From a virus, in IMG/VR virus record IMGVR_UViG_3300030060_001311, positions 1-64,000 of that record: 64,000 nucleotides of DNA. One strand, written 5' to 3'. The notes under the pieces are model-generated. The model made no database searches and had not been told where the DNA came from. It saw only the letters and a list, made by a program, of their open reading frames with translations. The position numbers and the translations under genes were made by a program. Shown one piece after another: positions 8,910 through 17,392 of the stretch; positions within the stretch are counted from its first letter, which is position 1; each line of letters starts with the position of its first letter.

Positions 8910-11180
8910 CTATAAAGGTGGTTGTGAATTTATTATATCGTTCATTTTGGTTATATTACTACCTGCTAGTTCATAAAAAGCATTTATATTGTCAGATAAG
9001 GTATTTGTATATATAGTTTTAGACTCATACCACTGATCTTGATCCGTAAGTGCGAGAGTTTGATAAGTATTAAATCCTGGAACAAAACCCATATAAGCAA
9101 TAATTGTATCTTCTGAACCATATTCACCTGTTTCTTCTTGTTGGGCTTCTACTTCTTCTTGTGCTGTTTGTAAATTTTGAGCTATTAAGTCTTCTACCGT
9201 ACTATCTGCATCAGAAGAAGTATCCATAGAACTTATAGAAGTATCTATTTGATCTTGTACTGTATTAGTATTTACCGTAGCTACAACCACTGACGAACTA
9301 ACATCAGTAGAACTTATAGAATCCCCCGTAGAGGAACCAGAAACGGACATAGAACTCATATCCAATACTTGATTAGTTTGCACGGTTGCTGAAGCAAACT
9401 GATCAGACATACTCGGAGAAGAAGTCGTGCTTATACCTGCTGTACTAGAAGAAGCTCCTGTTGAATTCATAGTAATACTATTACCCGACGCAGCACTTGT
9501 TCCACTTGCATGAACACTATTACCTGCTGTTGTGCCACTAACACTTTGTGTGGCTGTAGCTATCGTAGAAGAAACAACTCGTAAAGCTATTTCTCTACTA
9601 ATTGAACTTTCTCCTCGTGTGTTTTCTCTTTCAGCTATTTGAAATTCTTCTTGAAACACTTCTTCAAACTCTTCTACGATTTCTTCTCTTTCAATACGTT
9701 CTTCTTCTATTTCTGCTTCAGCCATACGTTCTTCTATAGCTTCAAATATTTCTTCTACTGCTTCCTCTTCAAATATTTCTTCTATAAATTCTTCTTCAGG
9801 TTCATCGCGTTCTGCAAATTCTTCTTCGTGCCGTTCTTCACGATGTTCTCTAGTTTCTTCTTCAAACCATTCTTCTAATTCTTCTACGTTATTAAATTCG
9901 ATAAAAGTTTCAGGCTCACTATAATCTTCAACTAAAAATGTTTCTTGAAATATAAATTCTTCTATTAGTATGTCTTCTTGATGATGAAACGGTTCGTCAT
10001 GACGAGGGCTAAAATCGTCTATAAAAGGCAAAGGGTCAGGCTCATAAAAAACAATAAATTCTTCTACAAACGGATCTTCAAAATAATCATTAAGGTTATC
10101 TCCAAACTCTTCAAAAGGCGGAAACATTTCTTCTTCGAATATTTCTATAATTTCTATTGGATCTTCAAAACCTAAATTATCGTGCTGTTGATGATGATCG
10201 TCTCTAAATACTCCTGTAGCAAATTGTTCTTGCTCGTCTACGAAACCGTAGTCAACATTTCTGTCATCAAAGAAAGCCACTGATTCTTGTTGTCTGTATC
10301 CAGGACAAAAAGGTGCGTATTGCGGATCTTCATCACATTGTTGGTCATCATATGCCGCCCAGTAATTAGGACATTGTTGACTATAAAGCTGACTTATATT
10401 ACATTGTTGGTTTAATAAAGCATCTGCATAACCTGAACAGCTAGAATCATTTAACGGATCGCTACAATCAACTCCGTTACCTGTGCCTACTCCGTATAAA
10501 CTACCGCCTCCCTCAAGCAAAGTATTAGACGAAGTATTGTTCCAATCAGTATTAACACAGTTATTAGTATTAGTCGTGCCTACATTACATTCATCGTGAA
10601 ATAAATATTGATAAACTTGCGAAGATCCACTACCTACCTCGCCTATAATTACATCATGGTTAATAATATCTAGTTCGTCATACCGATATTCAAAAGTATT
10701 ATTAGACCACAAAATAACTTCAAAACTATTATCACTATTACGATTGTACTCACGCATATCGTACCAACCGAAAATCATTTTACTGTTATCGCCATAAGAC
10801 TTCATACGTGAATTACTGTCTCTAATAAGGTCTGTCCAAAACGGAAACATGGTGTAAGTGTATTGAGAGCCTATGGGATCAGGTGTGTAATCACCGCAAT
10901 AATTATTATAATTTATATTGCCTGTGCCTAAACCGAAATGTAAGCAACCGTTAGTTGCCATTCGTGCAGCGTCAAATGTTTGACCATAAAAAGTAAAATT
11001 AAAAGGTATTGCTATAGTTGTAGAAAGTTGGTCATCCCCAACTTCATAAGCTAGTTCGCCTTCAAAATTACCTGCATTTTTCTGTAATTGAAATAAATCT
11101 TGATTAGCTTCGTAAATATATTGACTAGCTAAATTAAAACTTAATAAAGCAATTAATCCGCAAAATATTCTTTTCTGCAT
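8910..11180 (-). CDS. Secreted NIDO-like, Cys-rich and Glu-rich protein (756 aa)
   Basis: The N-terminus is a signal-peptide-like stretch (KR, then hydrophobic to about residue 18). Residues about 40-200 resemble a nidogen-type (NIDO) beta domain: an ATNGCLHFG strand, an MFPFWTDL block and a FEVILWSNNTFEYRY segment. Residues about 235-300 hold many cysteines with QQC and CP spacings. About 320-530 is a very acidic, Glu-rich region. About 530-660 is Ser/Thr/Ala-rich. Signal peptides are rare on phage virion proteins, so export to the host envelope or cell surface is possible. Its start overlaps the end of the Asn-Thr-rich gene by 28 bases. Confidence 0.6.
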   Translation of the reverse strand: MQKRIFCGLIALLSFNLASQYIYEANQDLFQLQKNAGNFEGELAYEVGDDQLSTTIAIPFNFTFYGQTFDAARMATNGCLHFGLGTGNINYNNYCGDYTPDPIGSQYTYTMFPFWTDLIRDSNSRMKSYGDNSKMIFGWYDMREYNRNSDNSFEVILWSNNTFEYRYDELDIINHDVIIGEVGSGSSQVYQYLFHDECNVGTTNTNNCVNTDWNNTSSNTLLEGGGSLYGVGTGNGVDCSDPLNDSSCSGYADALLNQQCNISQLYSQQCPNYWAAYDDQQCDEDPQYAPFCPGYRQQESVAFFDDRNVDYGFVDEQEQFATGVFRDDHHQQHDNLGFEDPIEIIEIFEEEMFPPFEEFGDNLNDYFEDPFVEEFIVFYEPDPLPFIDDFSPRHDEPFHHQEDILIEEFIFQETFLVEDYSEPETFIEFNNVEELEEWFEEETREHREERHEEEFAERDEPEEEFIEEIFEEEAVEEIFEAIEERMAEAEIEEERIEREEIVEEFEEVFQEEFQIAERENTRGESSISREIALRVVSSTIATATQSVSGTTAGNSVHASGTSAASGNSITMNSTGASSSTAGISTTSSPSMSDQFASATVQTNQVLDMSSMSVSGSSTGDSISSTDVSSSVVVATVNTNTVQDQIDTSISSMDTSSDADSTVEDLIAQNLQTAQEEVEAQQEETGEYGSEDTIIAYMGFVPGFNTYQTLALTDQDQWYESKTIYTNTLSDNINAFYELAGSNITKMNDIINSQPPL

Positions 11181-12259
11181 TGTCTTCTAGTTTTTTGTTT
11201 AGATATAACTACTTTGCTAACAAGACCTACTACGTCTTTTTGTATTTTTTCTCTATTAGGGTTTGAGTCATTTATACAATGTTCTACATATTCATCTAGT
11301 TTAGAACGTTCGTTAATTTCTTCTTTTTCTTTATATTCTTTATAATCTGGTCTATTAGAAGAATTATCTTTCCATGCAACAGTAGCCTCTTTACCTATTT
11401 TACCTTGATAAGGACAAGGAGTACCTGCCATTTCCATAGCTTTAAATACCCTTTCGTCTTGACAAAGTAATGCAACTGATGCTACTTTCATTCCCATGTC
11501 ATATAGATATTTAGATAATTTTAACCTTTCACAATTCATATCTCTTATTGACTTACCACCAGATAAACCAAACACTTGTCCTTGAAAAGCTCCTGAGACA
11601 CCTGTTGTACAGAGGTCTTGTGAGTAAGACATAATACTAGGAGCTATAGCAGAAGCAGGAGGTGCCTCACTTTTTACGTTTTGATTGATTGTTTGCACTG
11701 ATTTCGATTCGTTTATATTTCGATTCGTATTATCAGATTTAGTGTTGTTGTTATTTTGATTAACATTATTAGTTTGTACATTAGAATCTGACGTTGATCG
11801 ATTTACGTTTGTATTAGTGTTCGTATTGTTCGATGTCGAAGTAGAATTATTTGTATTATTAACGTTTTGATTTACCGTTGAATTTACAGTCGATGTCGAT
11901 GTTGAAGTATTTACATTAACATTATTGTTTGTATTGTTTGATGTCGAAGTCGCTGTCGATGTGTTGATATTATTATTCGTGTTGCTGTTGACATTTGTAT
12001 TGCTATTTGTATTTACTGCAGTTGTTGTGGTCGTGTTAGTGTTAACATTAGTGTTTGAATTTGTATTGTTGTTCGTGTTGGTGTTCGTATTAGTGTTCGT
12101 ATTAGTGTTTGTTGTCGTAGTAGTATTCGTTGTATCTAATATATTATTTTCACAATATTGCGTACCGCTATCACATGGAGTCGTGTTATCTTGTTGTGCG
12201 TGAGCATTAAATGCAAAACTAAAAACGAAAAAGCCCAGTAAAGGTAAAATCTTTTTCAT
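11153..12259 (-). CDS. Secreted Asn/Thr-repeat protein (368 aa)
   Basis: A clear signal peptide (MKK, a hydrophobic core, then an AHA-Q cleavage-like site near residue 22) is followed by residues about 40-190 made almost only of Asn, Thr, Ser and Val in NT dipeptide repeats. The C-terminal ~170 residues form a normal domain with cysteines (CTTGV, CERL, LLCQDE, PCP, HCIN, RRQCRK) and many charges. The gene is translationally linked to the following NIDO-like gene. Candidate roles are a surface adhesin, an envelope modifier or superinfection exclusion. None of these is shown by the sequence. Confidence 0.6.
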   Translation of the reverse strand: MKKILPLLGFFVFSFAFNAHAQQDNTTPCDSGTQYCENNILDTTNTTTTTNTNTNTNTNTNTNNNTNSNTNVNTNTTTTTAVNTNSNTNVNSNTNNNINTSTATSTSNNTNNNVNVNTSTSTSTVNSTVNQNVNNTNNSTSTSNNTNTNTNVNRSTSDSNVQTNNVNQNNNNTKSDNTNRNINESKSVQTINQNVKSEAPPASAIAPSIMSYSQDLCTTGVSGAFQGQVFGLSGGKSIRDMNCERLKLSKYLYDMGMKVASVALLCQDERVFKAMEMAGTPCPYQGKIGKEATVAWKDNSSNRPDYKEYKEKEEINERSKLDEYVEHCINDSNPNREKIQKDVVGLVSKVVISKQKTRRQCRKEYFAD

Positions 12260-12642
12260 TAATCTTCTCCTTTAAATTGTTTACTACTGCCTGTTGTCCC
12301 TGCATAAAGCCCAAACCAAGCAGCTCCTGCACCTACAACTATTGAAATAAGTCCTGACTGTTCAAAACTAGGTTGTTCTAACGCCATGAACCATATTGTA
12401 CATTTGTATAGTAATACAATATAAACAGTTAAAAAAGCCCTAGGAAATATTCTCCAAGAATCAACGGCTTTAGCAAGATGAATCCATCTTTGATGAGGGT
12501 TTACTCTTTCATCAGCTTCAAGATCTCTAATTTTATCTTTTAAATCAGAAATTTCTTGTATCATAGCCATAAATTTGTTGAGATCCATTTCAACTTCATT
12601 ACGATCCATGTCCCCGCCAAATCTACCTTGTCCGTCATTCAT
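12259..12642 (-). CDS. Two-TM membrane protein, holin-like (127 aa)
   Basis: A charged N-terminal half (heptad-like, residues 15-60) is followed by two hydrophobic segments, about 69-90 and 97-118. The second is Gly/Ala-rich (SIVVGAGAAWFGLYAG). I recall this WRIFPRAF...GAGAAWFGLY type from other marine phages as a membrane protein of unknown role. A class II holin topology is possible. The lysozyme lies 1.6 kb further upstream in the same run of genes. Confidence 0.5.
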   Translation of the reverse strand: MNDGQGRFGGDMDRNEVEMDLNKFMAMIQEISDLKDKIRDLEADERVNPHQRWIHLAKAVDSWRIFPRAFLTVYIVLLYKCTIWFMALEQPSFEQSGLISIVVGAGAAWFGLYAGTTGSSKQFKGED

Positions 12643-12643
12643 A

Positions 12644-13075
12644 TTATTTACCTATTGCGTTTGGGTCAAACTGTCCCAACTCTATTAATTTAAACCTATT
12701 TTCTAAATGTTCCGCTTCAACATCAGTTTTGCTTTGACCATAATATTTAACAGCAAGAAATTTAGTTATCATTTCTTGATTAATATCTACACCGTCTACA
12801 ATAATAGCTCCTAAAACACGTCCATACTTACCTTTAGAATCTTTGAGTTTAGATTGTAAAACAACTACTTCACCGTTGTTAATTGAATCTTCTAAAAACT
12901 TAGCCGCGAGTTTACCTCTAGCTTTTTCGTCTTTATCTCTTGTTCTTGATTCAGGCGTATCAATCCCATAAAGACGTACACGACACTTGTGAAGAATAGA
13001 AAACCCAAGATCAAGGATAACGTCAATAGTATCGCCATCAACCACCCTAGTGACCGTGCAATTATATTCATACAT
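12644..13075 (-). CDS. Staphylococcal-nuclease-like (SNase/TNase) protein (143 aa)
   Basis: It has the full SNase core: VDGDTID near residues 12-18, then RLYGIDTPE with Arg34, Asp39, Thr40 and Glu42, and KYGRVLG with Arg86. These match the catalytic Arg35, Asp40, Thr41, Glu43 and Arg87 of the family. It is short and has no visible signal peptide. Family members cleave DNA or RNA with calcium. It could degrade host nucleic acid or act in virion entry; the context between membrane and basic mini-proteins does not decide. Confidence 0.85.
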   Translation of the reverse strand: MYEYNCTVTRVVDGDTIDVILDLGFSILHKCRVRLYGIDTPESRTRDKDEKARGKLAAKFLEDSINNGEVVVLQSKLKDSKGKYGRVLGAIIVDGVDINQEMITKFLAVKYYGQSKTDVEAEHLENRFKLIELGQFDPNAIGK

Positions 13076-13381
13076 TTAACATTTCCACCTTCTACGTGCT
13101 TGACGTAGTCTTGAATTAGGATTTTTTGCTGCTTTAGGAAACTTTTTCATTTGTCCTGCAGATCTTGCACAATAAGACTTTCTACGTTTTGCTGCTTTAC
13201 TACCTTTTTTAACTTTACCAGTAACAGCGGTTTTAAGTTTTGATCCAGGATTTTTACGTCTATAAGCTTTTACACCTTTAGCAGTCATTCCCGCACCGCT
13301 TTTAGTCGGTCTGTAGTTAGCTCCCTTGCCTTTCGTAGTGCGTCGTATAGACTTTTCTTTACGTTTCCTAGGTTTAGCCAT
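13076..13381 (-). CDS. Lys/Arg-rich mini-protein, DUF6321-like (101 aa)
   Basis: An extremely basic protein whose centre carries MTAKGVKAYRRKNPGS and KRRKSYCARSAGQMKK. I recognise this signature from a widespread marine-phage family (annotated DUF6321 in some genomes). The function is unknown; the charge suggests nucleic-acid binding or a packaged DNA-condensing protein. It forms a tandem with the basic 13381-13569 and 14246-14368 genes. Confidence 0.65.
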   Translation of the reverse strand: MAKPRKRKEKSIRRTTKGKGANYRPTKSGAGMTAKGVKAYRRKNPGSKLKTAVTGKVKKGSKAAKRRKSYCARSAGQMKKFPKAAKNPNSRLRQARRRWKC

Positions 13382-13569
13382 TACTTTTTCTTTTTACGCT
13401 TCTTAGCTGTCTTAGCAGAGCGTCTGAAGTCTGCTGCAGTCGGAGCACCCTTAGAACCTTTTTTGCGTGGTTTTTCGCCTCTTTTGCGTTTTTGATTTAT
13501 ATTGTAATATAAACCTTTTTTAGCTGTGCGACCATCTTTAGTTTTGTGGGTCTTTTTTCTATTAGCCAT
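13381..13569 (-). CDS. Lys-rich mini-protein with KDGRTAKKGLYYNI motif (62 aa)
   Basis: More than a third of the residues are Lys or Arg. The N-terminal KTKDGRTAKKGLYYNIN and the KGSKGAPTAADF blocks are a combination I recall from many marine phages. Function unknown. It overlaps the next gene by one base, and three such basic proteins in a row point to a shared job. Confidence 0.6.
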   Translation of the reverse strand: MANRKKTHKTKDGRTAKKGLYYNINQKRKRGEKPRKKGSKGAPTAADFRRSAKTAKKRKKKK

Positions 13570-13570
13570 A

Positions 13571-14245
13571 TTAATCCTCGTATAAATTATTAAAAGTTAT
13601 TGCAGGGTCTAAATAGCTTTCATGTCCTTCTGCTGAATGAAGATGTTGTGAAGGAGTAAAATCTGGGGCTCCTTCACCTGTCACCCATAAAGCAGGACTT
13701 GTAGCTCTTACCCTGTTGTTAGGTAAAGCAACTAAGTTACCTTTCCATTTGCAATCTTGTGTAATATATAACACATGAGATTGTTTGTGTTGTGCAGGAC
13801 AATCCGCAATGGCGTTTCCTGTATAGTCCACAGTGAACATATATTTACCAGTATAAAACTTTCCATCGATTTTGCAAAGCCACGGACTAGAACTAACTCT
13901 ATCCATAACTATTACAGAATGATCTCTAGCTTCACAATCCCATGGTTGAGCAATATGATCTTCCATAGGTTCTGCCCATTCTTCAACAGGTATATCAGCA
14001 ATTAAACCTTGTATGGGCATTCTAGCCCACATAGCTCCACCGTGAATATTACCCTCTGTCCAGTCTTCATATTCATTTTCACAACCTGTAAAAACTACTT
14101 GAAATGACAAAGACCTATCAGGTATTGTATTAACAGCGAAAGCTATTGCATGGAGAAACTCTCCATGATAGTTTGTATGATTAGCAGTAAACTCTCTTCG
14201 CACCCAACATTTAAAATGTGGGATATTACTTATAAGAGAAGGCAC
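13571..14245 (-). CDS. Conserved marine-phage protein of unknown function (224 aa)
   Basis: It begins at GTG (14243-14245), immediately after the in-frame TAA of the 40-aa gene, so no earlier start is possible. The N-terminus (ISNIPHFKCWVRREFTANHT) and a YMFTVDYTGNAIADCPAQHK block near residues 130-150 match a common marine-phage protein I have seen only as hypothetical. It is rich in Trp, His and Cys. It is probably a compact soluble protein; the role is unknown. Confidence 0.55.
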   Translation of the reverse strand: MPSLISNIPHFKCWVRREFTANHTNYHGEFLHAIAFAVNTIPDRSLSFQVVFTGCENEYEDWTEGNIHGGAMWARMPIQGLIADIPVEEWAEPMEDHIAQPWDCEARDHSVIVMDRVSSSPWLCKIDGKFYTGKYMFTVDYTGNAIADCPAQHKQSHVLYITQDCKWKGNLVALPNNRVRATSPALWVTGEGAPDFTPSQHLHSAEGHESYLDPAITFNNLYED

Positions 14246-14368
14246 TTACTTCTTCTTGCTACTTCTCTTTTTAGAGCTTTTCATCATACGTTTTTTAGAA
14301 CCGCCTTTTTTCTTATATTTAGAACTTTTTAAAGCTCCGCCTTTTCTCATATATTTTGTTTTTTTCAT
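14246..14368 (-). CDS. 40-aa lysine/serine-rich mini-protein
   Basis: The ATG at 14366-14368 follows a strong AGGAGG and opens 40 codons ending at TAA 14246-14248. The peptide is half Lys, with repeats of KKGG and SSK. The GTG of the following gene directly abuts the stop, so translation is probably coupled. It is the smallest of the basic mini-proteins here. Function unknown. Confidence 0.55.
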   Translation of the reverse strand: MKKTKYMRKGGALKSSKYKKKGGSKKRMMKSSKKRSSKKK

Positions 14369-14370
14369 TT

Positions 14371-14817
14371 TTATTGTCCTCCTTTTAGAACTCTATCTCT
14401 TAATCTAGTCGCACGAGGTCCTACTTGCGTAGCCCATCGACTATCCATCATTTCTTTAGCTGCAGTTTGAAACTCTTTTGCTTCTAATGCTCCTAAAAAA
14501 TTTTTAAATTTTAATAATCTTGTAATACCTAAATTAAAACACATATTAGCCAACACGCGTTTTATATCTTCAGAATGTTCTGCCGCCCAAGGAAGATTAC
14601 GGTCTACATCACTAAATACAGAATCTATATCTTTTTCAAAACACTCAATAACCCTTTCTTTTGAAACTGGAGTTCCTACTGATAATCCCCATTCTGGATC
14701 TTTTTCTGTTATTAAATGACCGATACCGAAAGTAGGATAACCTAAATGATCTCTATAGATTTCATAAATACATCCTTCGTCAAACTCTAACTCTTCTCTT
14801 AATTTATCAATATCCAT
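14371..14817 (-). CDS. T4-type lysozyme, GH24 endolysin (148 aa)
   Basis: I start at ATG 14815-14817 because the catalytic triad then falls at Glu14, Asp23 and Thr29 with exactly the T4 spacing (E-x8-D-x5-T) inside EG..Y-D..GYPTFGIGH. A longer reading frame upstream overlaps the 14820 gene. The C-terminal MCFNLGITRLLKFKNFL block is also typical of GH24. It hydrolyses the glycan strands of peptidoglycan. There is no signal-anchor, so a holin should control its access; holin candidates lie at 12259 and 17021-17383. Confidence 0.9.
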   Translation of the reverse strand: MDIDKLREELEFDEGCIYEIYRDHLGYPTFGIGHLITEKDPEWGLSVGTPVSKERVIECFEKDIDSVFSDVDRNLPWAAEHSEDIKRVLANMCFNLGITRLLKFKNFLGALEAKEFQTAAKEMMDSRWATQVGPRATRLRDRVLKGGQ

Positions 14818-14819
14818 AT

Positions 14820-15152
14820 TTAGTTCACTCCTAATTGTATTGTAACAACTCCACCAAGGGTGACTGTTACATTTCCTAATTCTGCAGACGCTTGAAAATT
14901 TGTTTCGTTTTCTGAATATAAATTTACCCATTTTTCGCCTGTCCACACCTGTAATTGATTACTTGTTAAATTCCATATAATATCGCCCTTATTGAATTTA
15001 TTTTCATTACGTTGAGTTTCGTTTACTGCAAGTGTTGAATCTACATCAACTCTATTTAAACTTAGTTCTAATACTCTTACTAAACGATTAAATGTTTCAG
15101 AAGAAACTTCACCGATAGAAATAGGTAATTTAGTTTCTAATAATTTACCCAT
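14820..15152 (-). CDS. Small structural protein (110 aa)
   Basis: A short protein with an SIGEVSSETFNRLVRVLELSL helix and a NLTSNQLQVWTGEKWVNLY beta stretch of the kind seen at the ends of tail or baseplate proteins. It overlaps the start of the upstream tail gene by one base. A tail accessory role is likely but not proven. Confidence 0.5.
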   Translation of the reverse strand: MGKLLETKLPISIGEVSSETFNRLVRVLELSLNRVDVDSTLAVNETQRNENKFNKGDIIWNLTSNQLQVWTGEKWVNLYSENETNFQASAELGNVTVTLGGVVTIQLGVN

Positions 15153-17011
15153 TATCTTCTACCGTCAGGTCTAAAATCTAATCGCATTGCTCCGACTCTA
15201 AAACCAACACCATCGTCGTTAGATTCAATACGAAGAACTGCTTGTCTGCCTCTTACTCTAGTATCTATTTTTGTTGTATTAGATGTACAAGTACTTGTTA
15301 CTGCCGTTGTTAATTCTTCTCCTGGAAAATTTCTACGTTTTAAAACAAGATTAACAGCTTGTCCGTCAGAACCTGTTGCTGCTGTTCCTGTAAATTTAAT
15401 ATCTGGAATAATCCTATTTATAAATTGAAAATCTTCTCCTCCTGGATCAATATCAAAATCACTTGATTCGATAAATACATCAGTCATAGGTAAGCCATCA
15501 TTATCGTTACCTACTTCATGATTATAAACATAACCAATATCAGAAGAAGATGAAACAGCTTTAGGATTATCGAAAACACCTTCGTCTAACCAAGCAGTTC
15601 TAGAAAGGGATCCAATAGTCCAAAGATTTTCTTCATAATTAAAAACTACATATCGATCAATTACTTCAGCACTGCCGCTACAGTAAAACCAACCTACTTC
15701 ATCAAAAGCTTTATTTACAAAACTAAACACTTGATAGCTTTGTGTTTCGTTTATATCACTGAAAACATAATTTTGTACTGTACAAGGTATTTCTTGAATA
15801 GCTCCGTTATAAGCATAAAAACCTTTTTTATCCATCCAAAAAATACCTTTAGGAGTGTTTACCATGCCGTTAGGACTTATCAAACCTACTCCTTCATTTA
15901 TTAAATTCAATCCAAATGTAAAAGGCTGTCCTATAAAAGACATAGAATATAAAGCAATATCAGTCCAAACTAATATTTCTTGTTTAGATCTTAAAGCTCC
16001 TACAATAGAAGATCCAGCAGAAAGTCTAAGAGAACCAGCAGTGTTTGTAGCTAAAGGTTCCCAGACTGCTGCATTTTCTTGATCAGAAAAAGCAATAAGC
16101 ATTGGATCAATAGTTCCTGTTCTTGCTGTACCCGAAGCATTTAAAGGATCCGCTCCAAAACAAATTACGTGTCGATCAATATCAGATACTAAAACTTGTA
16201 AAGCTAATGTAGGAGGAAGGTTAGCTCCTGATAAAGTTGAAAGAGCAACGGCTCTAGTTGTAAGACCATTAGATTCATCCCAGTAAAAAACTCCTCCTCC
16301 TCGAGGATTAATAATTAAATCTTCACCAAAATTATCATGAGACCACAACCTCAACTGATTTATAAAACTTATAGAAGTTATTGAACCCCAAGTACCTGCT
16401 GACCAAGTACCTGCTCCAAAACCTGTAGAGGGCACATAAACATTAATTCCTGTATTTAATTGATAAGCAGCATCGGTAGCACTGCCACCATTACCTGAGT
16501 CACTAGCGTTTGCTGTAGCAGACGCAGTAAACGTATAAGTGTTTGCTGAAGGAATAGCTGTAATTTGATGTTCTTGATTTAAAACTGTTGCAGTAATATT
16601 ACCGCCTAAAGAAACTGCATTAGAAATAGTTACAAAATCATTTACAACAGCACCGTGGGCTGTATCTGTAGCTGTTATAACCGCACTACCGTTAGTAGCT
16701 GAAAACGTTGTAACATTTTCGTCTGTTGATCGTATAGGAGTTATGTCATTAAAACTTGCTCCTTCTAAAATATAATATTTTAAATTAGTGCCTAACCCTA
16801 AATACTTTGTTCCGTCTAAAGCAACCCACCCATGTAAAGCTCTACCCGTTCCTAAAAATGAATTAGCAACACTTTTAGCCCATCCTCCTATTTTTTCAGG
16901 AAAACCTTTTCTAAAACGAACTAAATTAGAATCGAACCAACCGCCTTCATTTGAATAAGCTGTTCCTTCTTTGTTGATTCCAGGTTTAAAAAGGAACTTT
17001 TGTAAAGGCAT
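15152..17011 (-). CDS. Tail hub / packaged-DNA stabilisation protein, P22 gp10-like (619 aa)
   Basis: The N-terminal KPGINKEGTAYSNEGGWFDSNLVRFRKGFPEKIGGW block and the later WSHDNFGEDLIINPRGGGVFYW and FWMDKKGFYAY blocks match the family of short-tail hub proteins related to P22 gp10. In P22, gp10 plugs the portal channel below gp4 and supports the tail needle. Length fits a marine member of this family. An immunoglobulin-like insert lies around residues 100-175 (Thr/Asn-rich strands). Confidence 0.7.
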   Translation of the reverse strand: MPLQKFLFKPGINKEGTAYSNEGGWFDSNLVRFRKGFPEKIGGWAKSVANSFLGTGRALHGWVALDGTKYLGLGTNLKYYILEGASFNDITPIRSTDENVTTFSATNGSAVITATDTAHGAVVNDFVTISNAVSLGGNITATVLNQEHQITAIPSANTYTFTASATANASDSGNGGSATDAAYQLNTGINVYVPSTGFGAGTWSAGTWGSITSISFINQLRLWSHDNFGEDLIINPRGGGVFYWDESNGLTTRAVALSTLSGANLPPTLALQVLVSDIDRHVICFGADPLNASGTARTGTIDPMLIAFSDQENAAVWEPLATNTAGSLRLSAGSSIVGALRSKQEILVWTDIALYSMSFIGQPFTFGLNLINEGVGLISPNGMVNTPKGIFWMDKKGFYAYNGAIQEIPCTVQNYVFSDINETQSYQVFSFVNKAFDEVGWFYCSGSAEVIDRYVVFNYEENLWTIGSLSRTAWLDEGVFDNPKAVSSSSDIGYVYNHEVGNDNDGLPMTDVFIESSDFDIDPGGEDFQFINRIIPDIKFTGTAATGSDGQAVNLVLKRRNFPGEELTTAVTSTCTSNTTKIDTRVRGRQAVLRIESNDDGVGFRVGAMRLDFRPDGRR

Positions 17012-17020
17012 TTAACTTTC

Positions 17021-17203
17021 CTACAATAATTTATCAACGCCTAAAGAAGCAGCTGTTAGACCATATAAACCCCATAAAATAAGTTCAAGTCTTTTAAACT
17101 TAGCAGAGCCTTCGTTAAGACGTTTTTCTATATATTCGTAACGAATAGCACATTCTCTTTCATGTGCTTCTAGTTTTATCAATGCCTCTTTTGTAGTGGT
17201 CAT
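17021..17203 (-). CDS. XhlA-like membrane peptide, possible holin accessory (60 aa)
   Basis: An amphipathic N-terminal helix (residues 1-38) is followed by one C-terminal hydrophobic segment (LILWGLYGLTAASLGV). This is the layout of haemolysin XhlA-like proteins that work with holins. It is paired with the 58-aa membrane peptide at 17207-17383, which supports a lysis role. Confidence 0.5.
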   Translation of the reverse strand: MTTTKEALIKLEAHERECAIRYEYIEKRLNEGSAKFKRLELILWGLYGLTAASLGVDKLL

Positions 17204-17206
17204 AGG

Positions 17207-17383
17207 TTATTTATCTTTTGCCTTACCAATATTAATTGCACACCAATCTACTAACCAATACACTTTTGCAAGTATTTGATCATCTTTTGGGGTGGGCGTT
17301 AATGCACAAATAAGTGATGCACCTGATATCACCCAAGGTGCTATTTGGATTAATTTTAATACTAGATCTAACATATATACCAT
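17207..17383 (-). CDS. 58-aa holin-like membrane peptide
   Basis: The ATG at 17381-17383 follows AGGAG by 6 bases and the frame ends at TAA 17207-17209. One hydrophobic segment (about residues 5-28) is followed by ALTPTPKDDQILAKVYWLVDWCAINIGKAK. I recognise this TPTPKDD-type C-terminus from many marine phages, where it is often annotated as a putative holin. Its neighbour is the XhlA-like peptide. Confidence 0.6.
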   Translation of the reverse strand: MVYMLDLVLKLIQIAPWVISGASLICALTPTPKDDQILAKVYWLVDWCAINIGKAKDK

Positions 17384-17392
17384 AATTATCTC

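Noticed and set aside
9639-10175. Plus-strand open frames rich in Phe and Lys
   Set aside because: They mirror the Glu-rich codons (GAA/TTC) of the 8910-11180 gene on the other strand and have no ribosome-binding site.
11925-12203. Plus-strand frame rich in Val, Leu and Phe that looks like a membrane protein
   Set aside because: It is the reverse complement of the Asn/Thr repeat tract; the hydrophobicity is a by-product of AAC/ACA codons.
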